From Bacteroidales bacterium (GTDB taxonomy: Bacteria > Bacteroidota > Bacteroidia > Bacteroidales > P3): 64,000 nucleotides of DNA. Numbering within the stretch: position 1 is the stretch's first letter; each line of letters begins with the position of its first letter. The DNA is taken from NCBI GenBank assembly GCA_017542345.1, contig JAFXXI010000005.1, positions 1 through 64,000 on the forward strand, written 5' to 3'. The notes beneath the pieces were generated by a model that saw only the letters and a list, made by a program, of their open reading frames with translations, did no database searches and was not told the DNA's origin. Shown here one piece after another: positions 27,467 through 39,243 of the stretch. The translations under genes and the position numbers were made by a program.

Positions 27467-28321
27467 TTATAGTTTCAAAAGAATCTCGATGGGATAGTGG
27501 TCGGAGATGAAGGGCACGCCGTAGTCGCCGTCGAGGGTGCGAAACCGCAGCACGTCGGCGTCACGCACGAAGAAGTGGTCGATCACCTTGCCGTCTGTGC
27601 CATTGCCGCTTTGGTCGTAGCCGCCGAAGGCATTGTAGGTGATGGCGTGGCTGGTGTTGTCGGTCATAGTGCGCGCATCCTGCATGCCCGACGTATAGAA
27701 AGCATTGAAGATAGTGTCGTCTATGGTGGAGTTCATGTCGCCGCCGAGGATGACGGGGAACCCCTCCGATTCGTCCACAAGTCCGGCGATATACTTAGCC
27801 GACTCGGCACGGGCAATCTGACCCACATGGTCGAGGTGGGTATTGAAGTAGTTGAACGAGCGGCCGCTTCTCTTGTCGGTGAAAAAAGCGCATGTCACCG
27901 TGCGGTAGCAGGCGGCATCCCATCCTTTGCTCGCCTCCCATGGGGTTTCGCTCAGCCAGAGGGTGGTACACAACGACATGTCGGCCGAGAGGCGGGTCGT
28001 ATCATAGTAGATGGCCATGAACTCGCCGGCTTCCTTGCCGTCGTCGCGTCCCACACCGATGCGGCGGTACTCGGGCAGGCAGCTGTCGAGGTAGTACAAC
28101 TGGTCAATCAGCGCCTCCTGCAAGCCGATGGCGGCGGGACGTTCTTCAAGAATCATCTTCACGACGGCGTCCTTGCGGTTGGGCCAACCGTTGTCGCCGT
28201 CGATGTTGTTCCAGGAATTGTAACGGATGTTGAACGAGATGATCTTCAGGTCGTCGTCAACAGGCTTGCTGCAACTGCACAGCAGCAGCACCAAGGAAAA
28301 GAGGAATGCAACACGTTTCAT
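27467..28321 (-). CDS. EEP-family lipoprotein phosphatase/nuclease
   Basis: A 284-residue protein. A lipoprotein signal peptide ends in LLLCSCSK, so it is probably lipid-anchored. The EEP motifs are FNIRYNSW, LQEALIDQ (metal Glu), HLDHVGQ, LGGDMNSTIDD and SDHYPIE. The ATG at 28321 is chosen because the extra upstream residues of a longer frame do not form a signal peptide. It probably cleaves phosphoester bonds outside the cytoplasm; the substrate is unknown. The M28-barrel gene follows after 3 bases. Confidence 0.85.
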   Translation of the reverse strand: MKRVAFLFSLVLLLCSCSKPVDDDLKIISFNIRYNSWNNIDGDNGWPNRKDAVVKMILEERPAAIGLQEALIDQLYYLDSCLPEYRRIGVGRDDGKEAGEFMAIYYDTTRLSADMSLCTTLWLSETPWEASKGWDAACYRTVTCAFFTDKRSGRSFNYFNTHLDHVGQIARAESAKYIAGLVDESEGFPVILGGDMNSTIDDTIFNAFYTSGMQDARTMTDNTSHAITYNAFGGYDQSGNGTDGKVIDHFFVRDADVLRFRTLDGDYGVPFISDHYPIEILLKL

Positions 28322-28488
28322 AGTGCTTATAAAACGTAGTAATTCAACAATTATTGCCCCGCGGCGGCACAATAACGGCGCCACTTACTCGTTATTATAT
28401 TGAGTCATTCTGTTAAAAGAGACAAGCAGCAAACACATTTGTCTTATCTCCTTAACTCCGGACTCCTTAACTTCTAAAAATATAGATT

Positions 28489-30159
<1,671 letters not shown>

Positions 30160-30162
30160 ACG

Positions 30163-30196
30163 AGAGGCCCTCCGGCAGTTGCCGGAGGGCCTCTTT
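30163..30196. terminator. Bidirectional terminator after ettA
   Basis: AGAGGCCCTCCGGC (30163-30176) pairs perfectly with GCCGGAGGGCCTCT (30181-30194) around AGTT. It separates ettA from the converging DUF4159 gene. Confidence 0.85.
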
Positions 30197-30199
30197 CTC

Positions 30200-30853
30200 C
30201 TATTCCATAAAGACATACCTCACTATGTTGCTCCCCATCTGCAGGGCCTTCAGGCGGGTGGCTTGGCTGTCGCCGTGCACATCCTGATCCTCCCAGCCGT
30301 CGCCGAGGTCACACTCCCAGGTGAAGAAGCACACCAGCCGCCCCTCATAGATAAGCCCGTAGCCTTTCGGGGGCTTGTTGTCGTGCTCGTGTATCTTGGG
30401 CAGCCCGTTTGGGAACTGGTATTTCTGGTGATAGATGGGGTGGCTGAACGGCAACTCCACAAACTCCAGCTCGGGGAACACCTTCTTCATCTGCGGCACC
30501 ACAAACTCGCGCAAGCCGTAGTTGTCGTCAATGTGCAGGAATCCGCCGCCGATAAGGTACTTGCGCAGGTTCTGCGCCTCGCGCTCGCTGAACACCACAT
30601 TGCCGTGCCCCGTCATGTGCACAAAGGGGTAGTTGAACAGCTCCGCGCTGCCCACATCCACCGTGGCAGGTTCTGCCATCAACCCCATCTGCTGATCCTG
30701 GTTGCAAAACGCCACCAAGTTGCGCAGCGACGTCGGGTTGGCATACCAGTCGCCACCGCCTCCGTACTTCAACAGCGCCACCTGCGGCTGGGCTACCACC
30801 TGGCTCGCCTCCATGGCGACAAACAAAGACAAAAGCAGCAGAATCTTTTTCAT
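30200..30853 (-). CDS. DUF4159 family secreted protein
   Basis: A 217-residue protein with a signal peptide (LLLLSLFVAMEASQVVA, then Q). The core ALLKYGGGGDWYANPTSL and HMTGHGNVVFSEREAQNLRKYL, then GGGFLHIDDNYG, are the DUF4159 signature, a glutamine-amidotransferase-like fold. DUF4159 proteins often accompany BatA-type proteins in Bacteroidota; here a BatA-like gene is 8 kb away, not adjacent. The gene overlaps rsmE by 4 bases and ends the mnmA-rsmE-DUF4159 unit. Confidence 0.85.
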   Translation of the reverse strand: MKKILLLLSLFVAMEASQVVAQPQVALLKYGGGGDWYANPTSLRNLVAFCNQDQQMGLMAEPATVDVGSAELFNYPFVHMTGHGNVVFSEREAQNLRKYLIGGGFLHIDDNYGLREFVVPQMKKVFPELEFVELPFSHPIYHQKYQFPNGLPKIHEHDNKPPKGYGLIYEGRLVCFFTWECDLGDGWEDQDVHGDSQATRLKALQMGSNIVRYVFME

Positions 30854-31587
30854 GGACAGTCATTGATAAGGTTGAAGGCCGTGACAGCATACAGCGCCGC
30901 CGTCTCGGTGCGCAGGCGGCTGGGGCCAAGACTCACGGGCTGGAAGCCACACTCCATGGCCAGCACAATCTCCTCCTCCGAGAAGTCGCCCTCAGGGCCG
31001 ATGAGCACCACGGTATCCTGTCCGGGCTTCAGCGCGGCGCCCAGCGGTGTTCGCGGCTTGTCGGCCTCGCAATGGGCGATAAAACGCTGACTCGACCGAT
31101 GGTTAGAAGAAAGCCACTCGCTGAGCGACACAGCCCCATTGATACGCGGCAGGGTGAGATGCAGGCTCTGCTTCATGGCGCTCACGGCTATCTTCTCAAG
31201 TCGCTCCGTCTTCAGAAACGACCGCTCCGAATGGTCACACTGCAACAACGTAATCTCTCCTACCCCAATCTCTACAGCCTTCTCCACCAGCCACTCCATG
31301 CGCGAGGGGTTCTTGGTGGGCGCCACCGCCAGCTGTAGAGACATTTCATGAAACGTCTCTTTGCGGGTAGCACCATCCTCATGAGCCGTTTCTTGAAACG
31401 GCTCTACAATACAGGCACGATCGTTGGTCTGGAGAATACGGCACTGGTAGAGGTGGCCCTGCCCGTCTGTGACATGAATGGTGTCGCCCTCACGCATACG
31501 CAGCACACGCACTGCGTGGCGGCTCTCCTCGGCGTCGAGGGTGCAGAAACCGCTGGATGATATGTCTTTACTATAGAATAACTGCAT
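30850..31587 (-). CDS. rsmE: 16S rRNA (uracil-1498-N3)-methyltransferase
   Basis: A 245-residue SPOUT methyltransferase. Family motifs are ESRHAVRVLRMREGD at the N-terminal PUA-like domain, KNPSRMEWLVEKAVEIG in the centre and LIGPEGDFSEEE plus SLGPSRLRTETAAL, the knot that binds AdoMet. Residues about 62-85 (EPFQETAHEDGATRKETFHE) are encoded by two palindromic repeats and form an unusual insertion. It starts 3 bases after mnmA and overlaps the DUF4159 gene by 4 bases. Confidence 0.94.
   Translation of the reverse strand: MQLFYSKDISSSGFCTLDAEESRHAVRVLRMREGDTIHVTDGQGHLYQCRILQTNDRACIVEPFQETAHEDGATRKETFHEMSLQLAVAPTKNPSRMEWLVEKAVEIGVGEITLLQCDHSERSFLKTERLEKIAVSAMKQSLHLTLPRINGAVSLSEWLSSNHRSSQRFIAHCEADKPRTPLGAALKPGQDTVVLIGPEGDFSEEEIVLAMECGFQPVSLGPSRLRTETAALYAVTAFNLINDCP
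31335..31407. repeat. Two related palindromic repeats inside rsmE
   Basis: At 31335-31362 the core GAGACATTTC-AT-GAAACGTCTC and at 31383-31404 the core GAGCCGTTTC-TT-GAAACGGCTC, followed by TAC, are near-palindromes of the same plan: GAGnCnTTTC, two bases, GAAACGnCTC. The second is perfect. They are separated by 20 bases and read in frame as part of RsmE residues about 62-85. Confidence 0.8.
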
Positions 31588-31590
31588 AAG

Positions 31591-32652
31591 CTATACAATC
31601 ATACCGGAGGCTATCACCAGATGAGCGTCGCTGTCGTAGACGGTGGCGTACTGGCCGGCGGCGATGCCCTGGATGCGGTCGGTGCTGTCAATCTGCACCA
31701 GCCCGTCGTCGGTGGCGTGCAGCAAGCCGCGGTGGAACTCGGGGGTGTGGCGAATCTTGAAGGTCACCTCCATAGGCAGAGGCAGCTCGATAGGCGCCAG
31801 CGGATGGAACCCCATCAGCGTCACCTTGTTGCCGTGGGCGGCATCGGGATCATAACCCTGACTGACATACAGCACATTCTCCTCAATGTCCTTCCTCACC
31901 ACAAACCACGGCCCGCCGCTCAGGTACAGCCCCTTACGCTGACCGATGGTGTGGAACCAATAGCCCTTGTGCGTACCCAGCACCCTGCCTGTCTCCAACT
32001 CCACAATCCTGCCCTTTTTCTCACCCAGATAGCGCTTGATGAAGTCGTTATAGTTAATCTTGCCCAGGAAGCAGATGCCCTGCGAATCCTTGCGGTCGGC
32101 ACTGGGCAGATGCGCTTCGTGGGCGATGGCGCGAACCTCACTCTTCATCAAGTGTCCTATGGGAAACATCAGTTTCTCTATCTGCTTATAGTCGAGCTGC
32201 GACAGGAAGTCCGTCTGGTCTTTGATAGGGTCCTTGGCCGTAGCCAGGAAAGTGAGTCCATCTCTCACTTCTTCGGTGCGGGCATAGTGTCCTGTGGCGA
32301 TGCGGTCGTAGTCATGGCCCCGCCTGTCGTCGAAAGCGCCGAACTTGATAAGCTTGTTGCACATCACGTCGGGGTTGGGTGTCAAACCCTTGCGCACACT
32401 CTCGATGGTGTAGCTCACCACATTGTCCCAGTACTCCTTGTGCAGGTTCACCTCCTCAAAGCGGCAGCCATACTTCTTGGCAATCCATTGCGTAATCTCG
32501 ATGTCTTCCTCAGCCGGGCAGTCTATCCAGCCCTCCTCGTTCTCCATCCCGATACGGATATAGAAGATGTCGGGCGTATACCCCTGTTCCTTCAACAGGT
32601 GCACCGCCACCGAGCTATCCACGCCCCCCGACACCAATGCCGCTATCTTCAT
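31591..32652 (-). CDS. mnmA: tRNA 2-thiouridine(34) synthase
   Basis: A 353-residue protein. The PP-loop SGGVDSSVA (residues 8-16) binds ATP, the nucleophilic Cys lies in [13 protein letters not shown] and the second catalytic Cys in [10 protein letters not shown]. The C-terminal barrel domain is complete. It thiolates the wobble uridine of Lys, Glu and Gln tRNAs. Only 49 bases separate it from the upstream DMT transporter gene and no promoter match was found there, so the unit DMT-mnmA-rsmE-DUF4159 may be one transcript. Confidence 0.96.
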   Translation of the reverse strand: MKIAALVSGGVDSSVAVHLLKEQGYTPDIFYIRIGMENEEGWIDCPAEEDIEITQWIAKKYGCRFEEVNLHKEYWDNVVSYTIESVRKGLTPNPDVMCNKLIKFGAFDDRRGHDYDRIATGHYARTEEVRDGLTFLATAKDPIKDQTDFLSQLDYKQIEKLMFPIGHLMKSEVRAIAHEAHLPSADRKDSQGICFLGKINYNDFIKRYLGEKKGRIVELETGRVLGTHKGYWFHTIGQRKGLYLSGGPWFVVRKDIEENVLYVSQGYDPDAAHGNKVTLMGFHPLAPIELPLPMEVTFKIRHTPEFHRGLLHATDDGLVQIDSTDRIQGIAAGQYATVYDSDAHLVIASGMIV

Positions 32653-32701
32653 ATTTATAATAACGCAAAACCCAGCATTCTATTTTACCTGCGGCAAAAA
32701 C

Positions 32702-33613
32702 TTACTTTGCGTCGCGGCGGCTGCGGCCGAGCACCACGATGGTGACGGCGGCGAGAATCAGCACGATACCGGCCAGGAGACGCAACGTGAAGGGCTCGGC
32801 AAAGACAAGGACGCCGATGAGCACCGCCGTGGTAGGTTCCAGGGCGCCAAGGATGGCCGTCGGCGTGGAGCCTATATACTTGGCGGCGTAGACCATCATC
32901 ACCAGCGCCATGATGGCCGGCACGACGGCAAGCCACGACACCCAAAGCCACGCCCGTGGCGTAGGCGGCAACTGTAGCGGCTGGCCGCTCAACAGCGCGA
33001 AGAGCGCCATGCCGGCGGCACAATAGAAAAGCACATAGAAGTTGATCTTGAACGACGACATGACCAGCGGCGACTTGTCAACGACAATGATATACAACGC
33101 ATAGGTAAGCGCCGAGACAAGCACCAGGACAACTCCGCCGATGTGCAGAGTGCCAGCGCCGTCACCCCAATAAAGAAGCAATACACCTGCGAAACTGAGC
33201 AGGATGCTCAAAACCGTAGCCAGACGGATGCGTTCGCGGAAAAAAACAGCCATGATGGCAGCCGTCATCACCGGATAGGTGAAAAGAATGGTGGAAGCCA
33301 CACCGGCAGGCATGAGATGGAAGCTCAGATAGAGGGTAAGCGACGAGAAGATGAACAGCACCCCTAAAGCCGTGAGGGTGAGGAATTCACGACGGTCGAC
33401 CTTCAGGCTCTCGCGGCGGAACATCATGACGACTGCCACTATCAGCCAAGCAAGACCGAAACGATAGAAAAGCACCGAGGGCGTATTCATGCCTTCGGCA
33501 TAAAGGTTAAGCGCTCCAAGCGGGTTGGTGCCATAGCAGACGGCGGCCCCGATGGCACACATAACGCCGATGAAACGGCGCGATTTTTTCACATCTTTTA
33601 ACATCTCTGACAT
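32702..33613 (-). CDS. EamA / drug-metabolite transporter family permease
   Basis: A 303-residue protein with ten predicted membrane helices in two EamA repeats (first repeat begins FIGVMCAIGAAVCYGTNPLGA; second LHIGGVVLVLVSALTYALYII, closing with GALEPTTAVLIGVLVF). Such proteins exchange or export small metabolites; the substrate cannot be told. The start MSEMLKDVKK at 33613 is preferred, because the longer frame from 33733 runs through repeat copy B and gives a low-complexity Arg/Gly peptide. Confidence 0.85.
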   Translation of the reverse strand: MSEMLKDVKKSRRFIGVMCAIGAAVCYGTNPLGALNLYAEGMNTPSVLFYRFGLAWLIVAVVMMFRRESLKVDRREFLTLTALGVLFIFSSLTLYLSFHLMPAGVASTILFTYPVMTAAIMAVFFRERIRLATVLSILLSFAGVLLLYWGDGAGTLHIGGVVLVLVSALTYALYIIVVDKSPLVMSSFKINFYVLFYCAAGMALFALLSGQPLQLPPTPRAWLWVSWLAVVPAIMALVMMVYAAKYIGSTPTAILGALEPTTAVLIGVLVFAEPFTLRLLAGIVLILAAVTIVVLGRSRRDAK

Positions 33614-33630
33614 ACCTTGACAGTCATCTT

Positions 33631-33730
33631 CCTCTCCGCTTCCCCTCCGGTCCCCCTCCGGTCCCGCTCCGCTCCCCCTCCGCTCATCGTCGGTCGAAAT
33701 GCGAAGGGGATGCGGAGCGGATGCCGAGGG
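33631..33730 (+). repeat. GC-rich hairpin repeat, copy B
   Basis: Left arm CCGCTCCGCTCCCCCTCCGC (33664-33685) pairs at 17 of 22 positions with the right arm at 33699-33720, around a 13-base loop. Upstream are the GGTCCCCCTCC units shared with copy A. It occupies the 5' leader region of the DMT transporter gene and lies after the ftsZ terminator. Confidence 0.8.
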
Positions 33731-33756
33731 CATCCCTACCGGTAGCCTGCGGCAGG

Positions 33757-33808
33757 GGAAAAAAGAGAGCCGCCGACAGCGCTCATAGAGGGGTCTGTCA
33801 GGCGGCTC
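33757..33808 (-). terminator. Terminator of the dcw operon after ftsZ
   Basis: On the minus strand GAGCCGCC-T-GACAG pairs with CTGTC-GGCGGCTC (one bulge), followed by TCTTTTTT. It closes the mraZ-ftsZ cluster about 26 bases after the ftsZ stop. Confidence 0.75.
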
Positions 33809-33833
33809 AGGGATGGAAGCCTACGGCAACATA

Positions 33834-35510
<1,677 letters not shown>

Positions 35511-35652
35511 GTGCTTGTATTTTTCTATCTTATTGATAAAGATGTCATTATTAAGATTTCGCCTTCAATAACGGCACCCTAAAAGTACTAATTTATTTAC
35601 GATTATCCGGGTTATCTATCGGTTAGTTTTCAACAACTTATACACAACTGCC
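35511..35652. other. ftsA-ftsZ intergenic region with a DnaA-box-like site
   Basis: This 142-base AT-rich gap contains TTATACACA at 35638-35646 on the plus strand, which fits the DnaA box TTATNCACA, and two looser TTAT-led sites just before it. A TACTTTTA at 35580-35587 (minus strand) is one base away from a -7 element and could start ftsZ transcription. Both are tentative. Confidence 0.3.
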
Positions 35653-37056
35653 TTAATCGTCGATTCCCTCGTTGAACATCTTGTTGAAGAACTTGCCGAG
35701 GACATCCTCGAATTTGGGCTTGCCTTTGTCCTTGTCCTTTTTCTTGCTTTCCTTGTCCTCACTGGCCTCCGGGGTGGTCGGCGCGGCTGTGGGCGCAGGT
35801 GCGGAAATGTTGTCCATGTCGGCAAAGAGGTCCACATGGCTGCCCTTCTTGGCACTCTGGCGCTGCTCGGGTTCCTCCTCGGCGGCGTTCTTCTCGACCT
35901 GTTCGAGGCCGTAGAGCACTAGGCCGATACCGGTGGCATACATGGGGTGCGCCAAGTCGGCATAGGAGACGCTCTCCGGGTCGATATGCTCGTTGGGTAC
36001 GCCGATGCGGGTGTCAGTGGTGGTGATGAGTTCACAGAGTTCCTTGATGTTCTTCAGCTGGGCACCGCCGCCGGTGAGTACAACACCGGCGATGAGTTTC
36101 TTGTGGTAGCCGGAGAGCTTGATTTCATAGTCCACCTGCTCCATGATCATCTTGGTGCGGGCGTTGATGATGCCGGCGAGGGTCTTCACATAGATCTCGC
36201 GCGGCGCCTGGCTGCGGATGCCGGGGATGGAGATGATGTCCTTGTCGCTGACGGCCTGCACCAGGCAGGAGCCGAACTTCACCTTCAGGCTCTCGGCCTG
36301 TTTCTTCAGGATGTTGCAGCCTTCGCGGATGTCGTTGGTGATGGCGTTGCCAGCCAGCGGAAGCACCGAGGTGTGGCGGATGATGCGGTCGTGGAAGATG
36401 GCGATGTCGGTGGTGCCGCCGCCGATGTCGACCATAGCCACGCCGGCGTCGCGGTCGCTGTCGTCGAGAACGGCCTTAGCCGAGGCGATAGGCTCAAGCA
36501 CCACGCCTTTAATCTTCAAGCCGGCGCGCTCAACGGCATACTTGATGTACTGGAGGTTCTGCACATTGGCCGTCACCATGTGGAAGTCGGCCTCGAGGCT
36601 CTTGCCGGCCACGCCCACGGGCGGTATCTCGCGGGGCAGGGACTCGCGGTCCACAATATACTGCTGCGGGAAGACGTGAATAATTTCCTCACCCGGAGGA
36701 AGCTGGATGTTGTACTGCTCCCTTATCAGACGATCCACATCCTCCTGCTCGATGAGCGTGTGGTCTGCCGGAATCATGATGCTGCCGTGGCTGGGGTTAG
36801 ACTTGATGTGCTGCCCCGCGATGCCCACCCAGACCTCGTCGATGTCCACATTCGCCTGGTCGGCGGCTTCGTTCACCGCCTTGGTGATGGAGTCGGCCGT
36901 TTGCGTGATGCCTTTCACCACGCCGTTCTCCACGCCTATCGACTCGGTCTTGCCAAAGCCGAGGATTTTCACTTTCCCGTTTTCGCCCCGCATGCCGACG
37001 AAGCAGGCAATCTTCGTGGTACCGATGTCAAGGCCAACAATGATTTCGTTTTCCAT
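35653..37056 (-). CDS. ftsA: Cell division protein FtsA
   Basis: A 467-residue actin-like ATPase. Phosphate-binding motifs GLDIGTTKIACFVG (residues 7-20) and VDIGGGTTDIAIF, plus VVLTGGGAQLKNI, are present. A Lys/Glu-rich linker leads to a C-terminal amphipathic helix (FEDVLGKFFNKMFNEG) that binds the membrane. It anchors FtsZ to the inner membrane. The ATG at 37056 is chosen because the longer frame extends into the ftsQ end with basic residues foreign to the family. Confidence 0.96.
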   Translation of the reverse strand: MENEIIVGLDIGTTKIACFVGMRGENGKVKILGFGKTESIGVENGVVKGITQTADSITKAVNEAADQANVDIDEVWVGIAGQHIKSNPSHGSIMIPADHTLIEQEDVDRLIREQYNIQLPPGEEIIHVFPQQYIVDRESLPREIPPVGVAGKSLEADFHMVTANVQNLQYIKYAVERAGLKIKGVVLEPIASAKAVLDDSDRDAGVAMVDIGGGTTDIAIFHDRIIRHTSVLPLAGNAITNDIREGCNILKKQAESLKVKFGSCLVQAVSDKDIISIPGIRSQAPREIYVKTLAGIINARTKMIMEQVDYEIKLSGYHKKLIAGVVLTGGGAQLKNIKELCELITTTDTRIGVPNEHIDPESVSYADLAHPMYATGIGLVLYGLEQVEKNAAEEEPEQRQSAKKGSHVDLFADMDNISAPAPTAAPTTPEASEDKESKKKDKDKGKPKFEDVLGKFFNKMFNEGIDD

Positions 37057-37075
37057 AAGCTGTTTTATTTTTGAT

Positions 37076-37831
37076 TTATCTCTTTTCTTTCGTACATACC
37101 ACCTGCCCACGGAACTTCAGGCTTATCCTGCTGTAGGTGTTCCATCCCGCCCGGGGCATTCCTTTTTGGTAGAAGGCCAGCAGGTTGCTGAACTTCTCGT
37201 CCAGATTCTCGGCGTCGCCGAGTTCAATCACATGGTCGCCTATCTTGGGGGCCATCATCACGTCACCGTCGCGCTCGACATATATCTGGTCGATCAACCG
37301 ACCATATTTCTTTTCTTTGTCAAGATAGTTGGCCACCTTGACCAGCGACAGCATCTGGCTGTTCAGACTATCCACACGCAGCGGCTCCGTGAAGTCGCCG
37401 CCCGCCACCAGCACATTGCACTCGCCCACCTTGCTGGCAGGCATCACGGCGCCTTCGCTGTCGAAGTAATACTCGCGTCCACCATAGAACAAGCGTGCCA
37501 CCGGACGCCGCTGCACAGCTTTCACCACCACACGGCCGCTCACGCTCACCGCCACCGACACATCCTTCAGGTAGCTCACCTGCTCGGCTGCTACAGCCAC
37601 CTCGTCGCGGTCGACCTCACGCACCAGCATGGTCGGCAGCTGCGGGCACGCGGCCAGCACGCTGTCCACCACCGTCTGTCCTTCCACCAAGCGCGGGGTG
37701 CTCCCATATCTGATATCCGCCTCGACACCACGCACCTGCGAGCGCGAACGCGAGACGTTGGCGGCAATCACCACCACCGTCAGCACCAGTGCACCCGTCA
37801 GGATAAGCAGTATTTTGTACGGTCGTTTCAT
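37076..37831 (-). CDS. ftsQ: Cell division protein FtsQ
   Basis: A 251-residue bitopic protein: short cytoplasmic N-terminus, one membrane helix (LLILTGALVLTVVVIAANV), then a periplasmic domain with VSVSGRVVVKAVQRRPVARLFYGG and YYFDSEGAVMP, typical of FtsQ/DivIB in Bacteroidota. It connects early and late divisome proteins. It overlaps murC by 4 bases, and ftsA starts 19 bases after it. Confidence 0.9.
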   Translation of the reverse strand: MKRPYKILLILTGALVLTVVVIAANVSRSRSQVRGVEADIRYGSTPRLVEGQTVVDSVLAACPQLPTMLVREVDRDEVAVAAEQVSYLKDVSVAVSVSGRVVVKAVQRRPVARLFYGGREYYFDSEGAVMPASKVGECNVLVAGGDFTEPLRVDSLNSQMLSLVKVANYLDKEKKYGRLIDQIYVERDGDVMMAPKIGDHVIELGDAENLDEKFSNLLAFYQKGMPRAGWNTYSRISLKFRGQVVCTKEKR

Positions 37832-39243
37832 AGCATTTGTTCTCTTAATGTAGCTTCAAGGCGCGGCACCAGGCGGTCGATGTCGCCGGCACCCAGCGTG
37901 AGCACCACGTCGGGGCACAGCGCCGGTATCAGCTCCAGCACCTGATCTGCCGTGCAGAGGTATTTGGACATGCCGGGAATCTTCCGCAGCACCATACTCG
38001 ACGTCACCCCCGCTATCGGCAGCTCGCGCGCCGGGTAGATGGGCATCATCACCACCTCGTCCAGTTCCTGCAACACTTCAGCAAATTCATCGGCGAAATC
38101 GCGCGTGCGGCTGTAGAGGTGCGGCTGGAAAATGCCCACCACACGTTTGCCGGGGTAAAGGTAGCGCACCGACGCTATCGTAGTCTTGATTTCCGCCGGG
38201 TGGTGCGCATAGTCGTCTATATATATCAGCTCTTTCTCCCTGATGCGGTAGTCGAAACGCCGACGAACGCCGGAGAAGCTCTTCAGCCCCTGGCGCAACT
38301 GGTACTGATTTACACCACAACTCATGGCCACCGCCGATGCAGCCACGGCATTCTCCACATTGAACAGCGCCGTACCGTCGAGCTCAAGGTCATAGAGCAC
38401 CCCGTCGGGCGTGCGCAGGTCGAAGAAAAGGTTACCGTTATAGGTGCGCACATTGATGGCATAGTAGTCGGCCTCGATACCGTGGGCGGTGTAGGTTGAG
38501 TATGGAGTGTGAAGCGCATGGTGGGGAGCCTCGTGTTCGTGGTGCTCATGATGCTCGTGCCCGTACTCAACGTATTCTTCGCCATCGAGAGTACGGAAGA
38601 TGCCCTCCTTGAGGAACAGCTGGCCGTCTGCATCGGTCTGATTGGCGAACTGCAGATAGGCCTCGAGCATATTCTCGTGGGTGCCATAAATATCCAGGTG
38701 GTCGGGGTCGGTGGCAGTGATGACGGCGTAGTGCGGATGCAGCTGCAGGAACGAGCGGTCATATTCGTCAGCCTCCACCACCACATACTCGCTCTTCTCG
38801 TCCACCACCACATTGCTCCCGAAGTTCTTGCTGATACCGCCGAGGAAGGCACTGCAGCCGCACTCCGCCTTGCTCAACAGATGGGCTATAAGCGTACTGG
38901 TGGTCGTCTTCCCATGACTGCCGGCCACCGCAATGCACTTCTTTCCGCGCGTCAGTTCTCCGAGCACCTGCGAACGCTTTTCCATGCGCACACCACGCTC
39001 CTTCAACACCGTCATCTCGCGCAAGTCCTGCGGCACGGCGGGAGTGTAGACCACCAAGTCAATGTCTTGCGGCAGGCGTTCGGGGGCATCCTCATAGTGC
39101 ACACTGATGCCTTCACGCTCCAGCTCTTCAGTCAGCGGACTGCGCGTCCGGTCATAGCCGCTCACGCGGTCGCCCTGACGATGGAAATAGCGTGCCAGCG
39201 CGCTCATCCCGATACCTCCTATGCCGAGGAAATAGTAGTTCAT
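37828..39243 (-). CDS. murC: UDP-N-acetylmuramate--L-alanine ligase, with His-rich insertion
   Basis: A 471-residue Mur ligase. The N-terminal GIGGIGMSALA binds the UDP-sugar, the P-loop GSHGKTTT is at residues 108-115, and EADEYDRSF and TDPDHLDIYG follow. The C-terminal domain holds FQPHLYSRT and IYPARE. Residues 227-244 (GHEHHEHHEHEAPHHALH) contain nine His in 17 residues, an insertion not part of the catalytic core. It adds L-Ala to UDP-MurNAc. Overlaps murG by 4 bases and ftsQ by 4. Confidence 0.95.
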   Translation of the reverse strand: MNYYFLGIGGIGMSALARYFHRQGDRVSGYDRTRSPLTEELEREGISVHYEDAPERLPQDIDLVVYTPAVPQDLREMTVLKERGVRMEKRSQVLGELTRGKKCIAVAGSHGKTTTSTLIAHLLSKAECGCSAFLGGISKNFGSNVVVDEKSEYVVVEADEYDRSFLQLHPHYAVITATDPDHLDIYGTHENMLEAYLQFANQTDADGQLFLKEGIFRTLDGEEYVEYGHEHHEHHEHEAPHHALHTPYSTYTAHGIEADYYAINVRTYNGNLFFDLRTPDGVLYDLELDGTALFNVENAVAASAVAMSCGVNQYQLRQGLKSFSGVRRRFDYRIREKELIYIDDYAHHPAEIKTTIASVRYLYPGKRVVGIFQPHLYSRTRDFADEFAEVLQELDEVVMMPIYPARELPIAGVTSSMVLRKIPGMSKYLCTADQVLELIPALCPDVVLTLGAGDIDRLVPRLEATLREQML

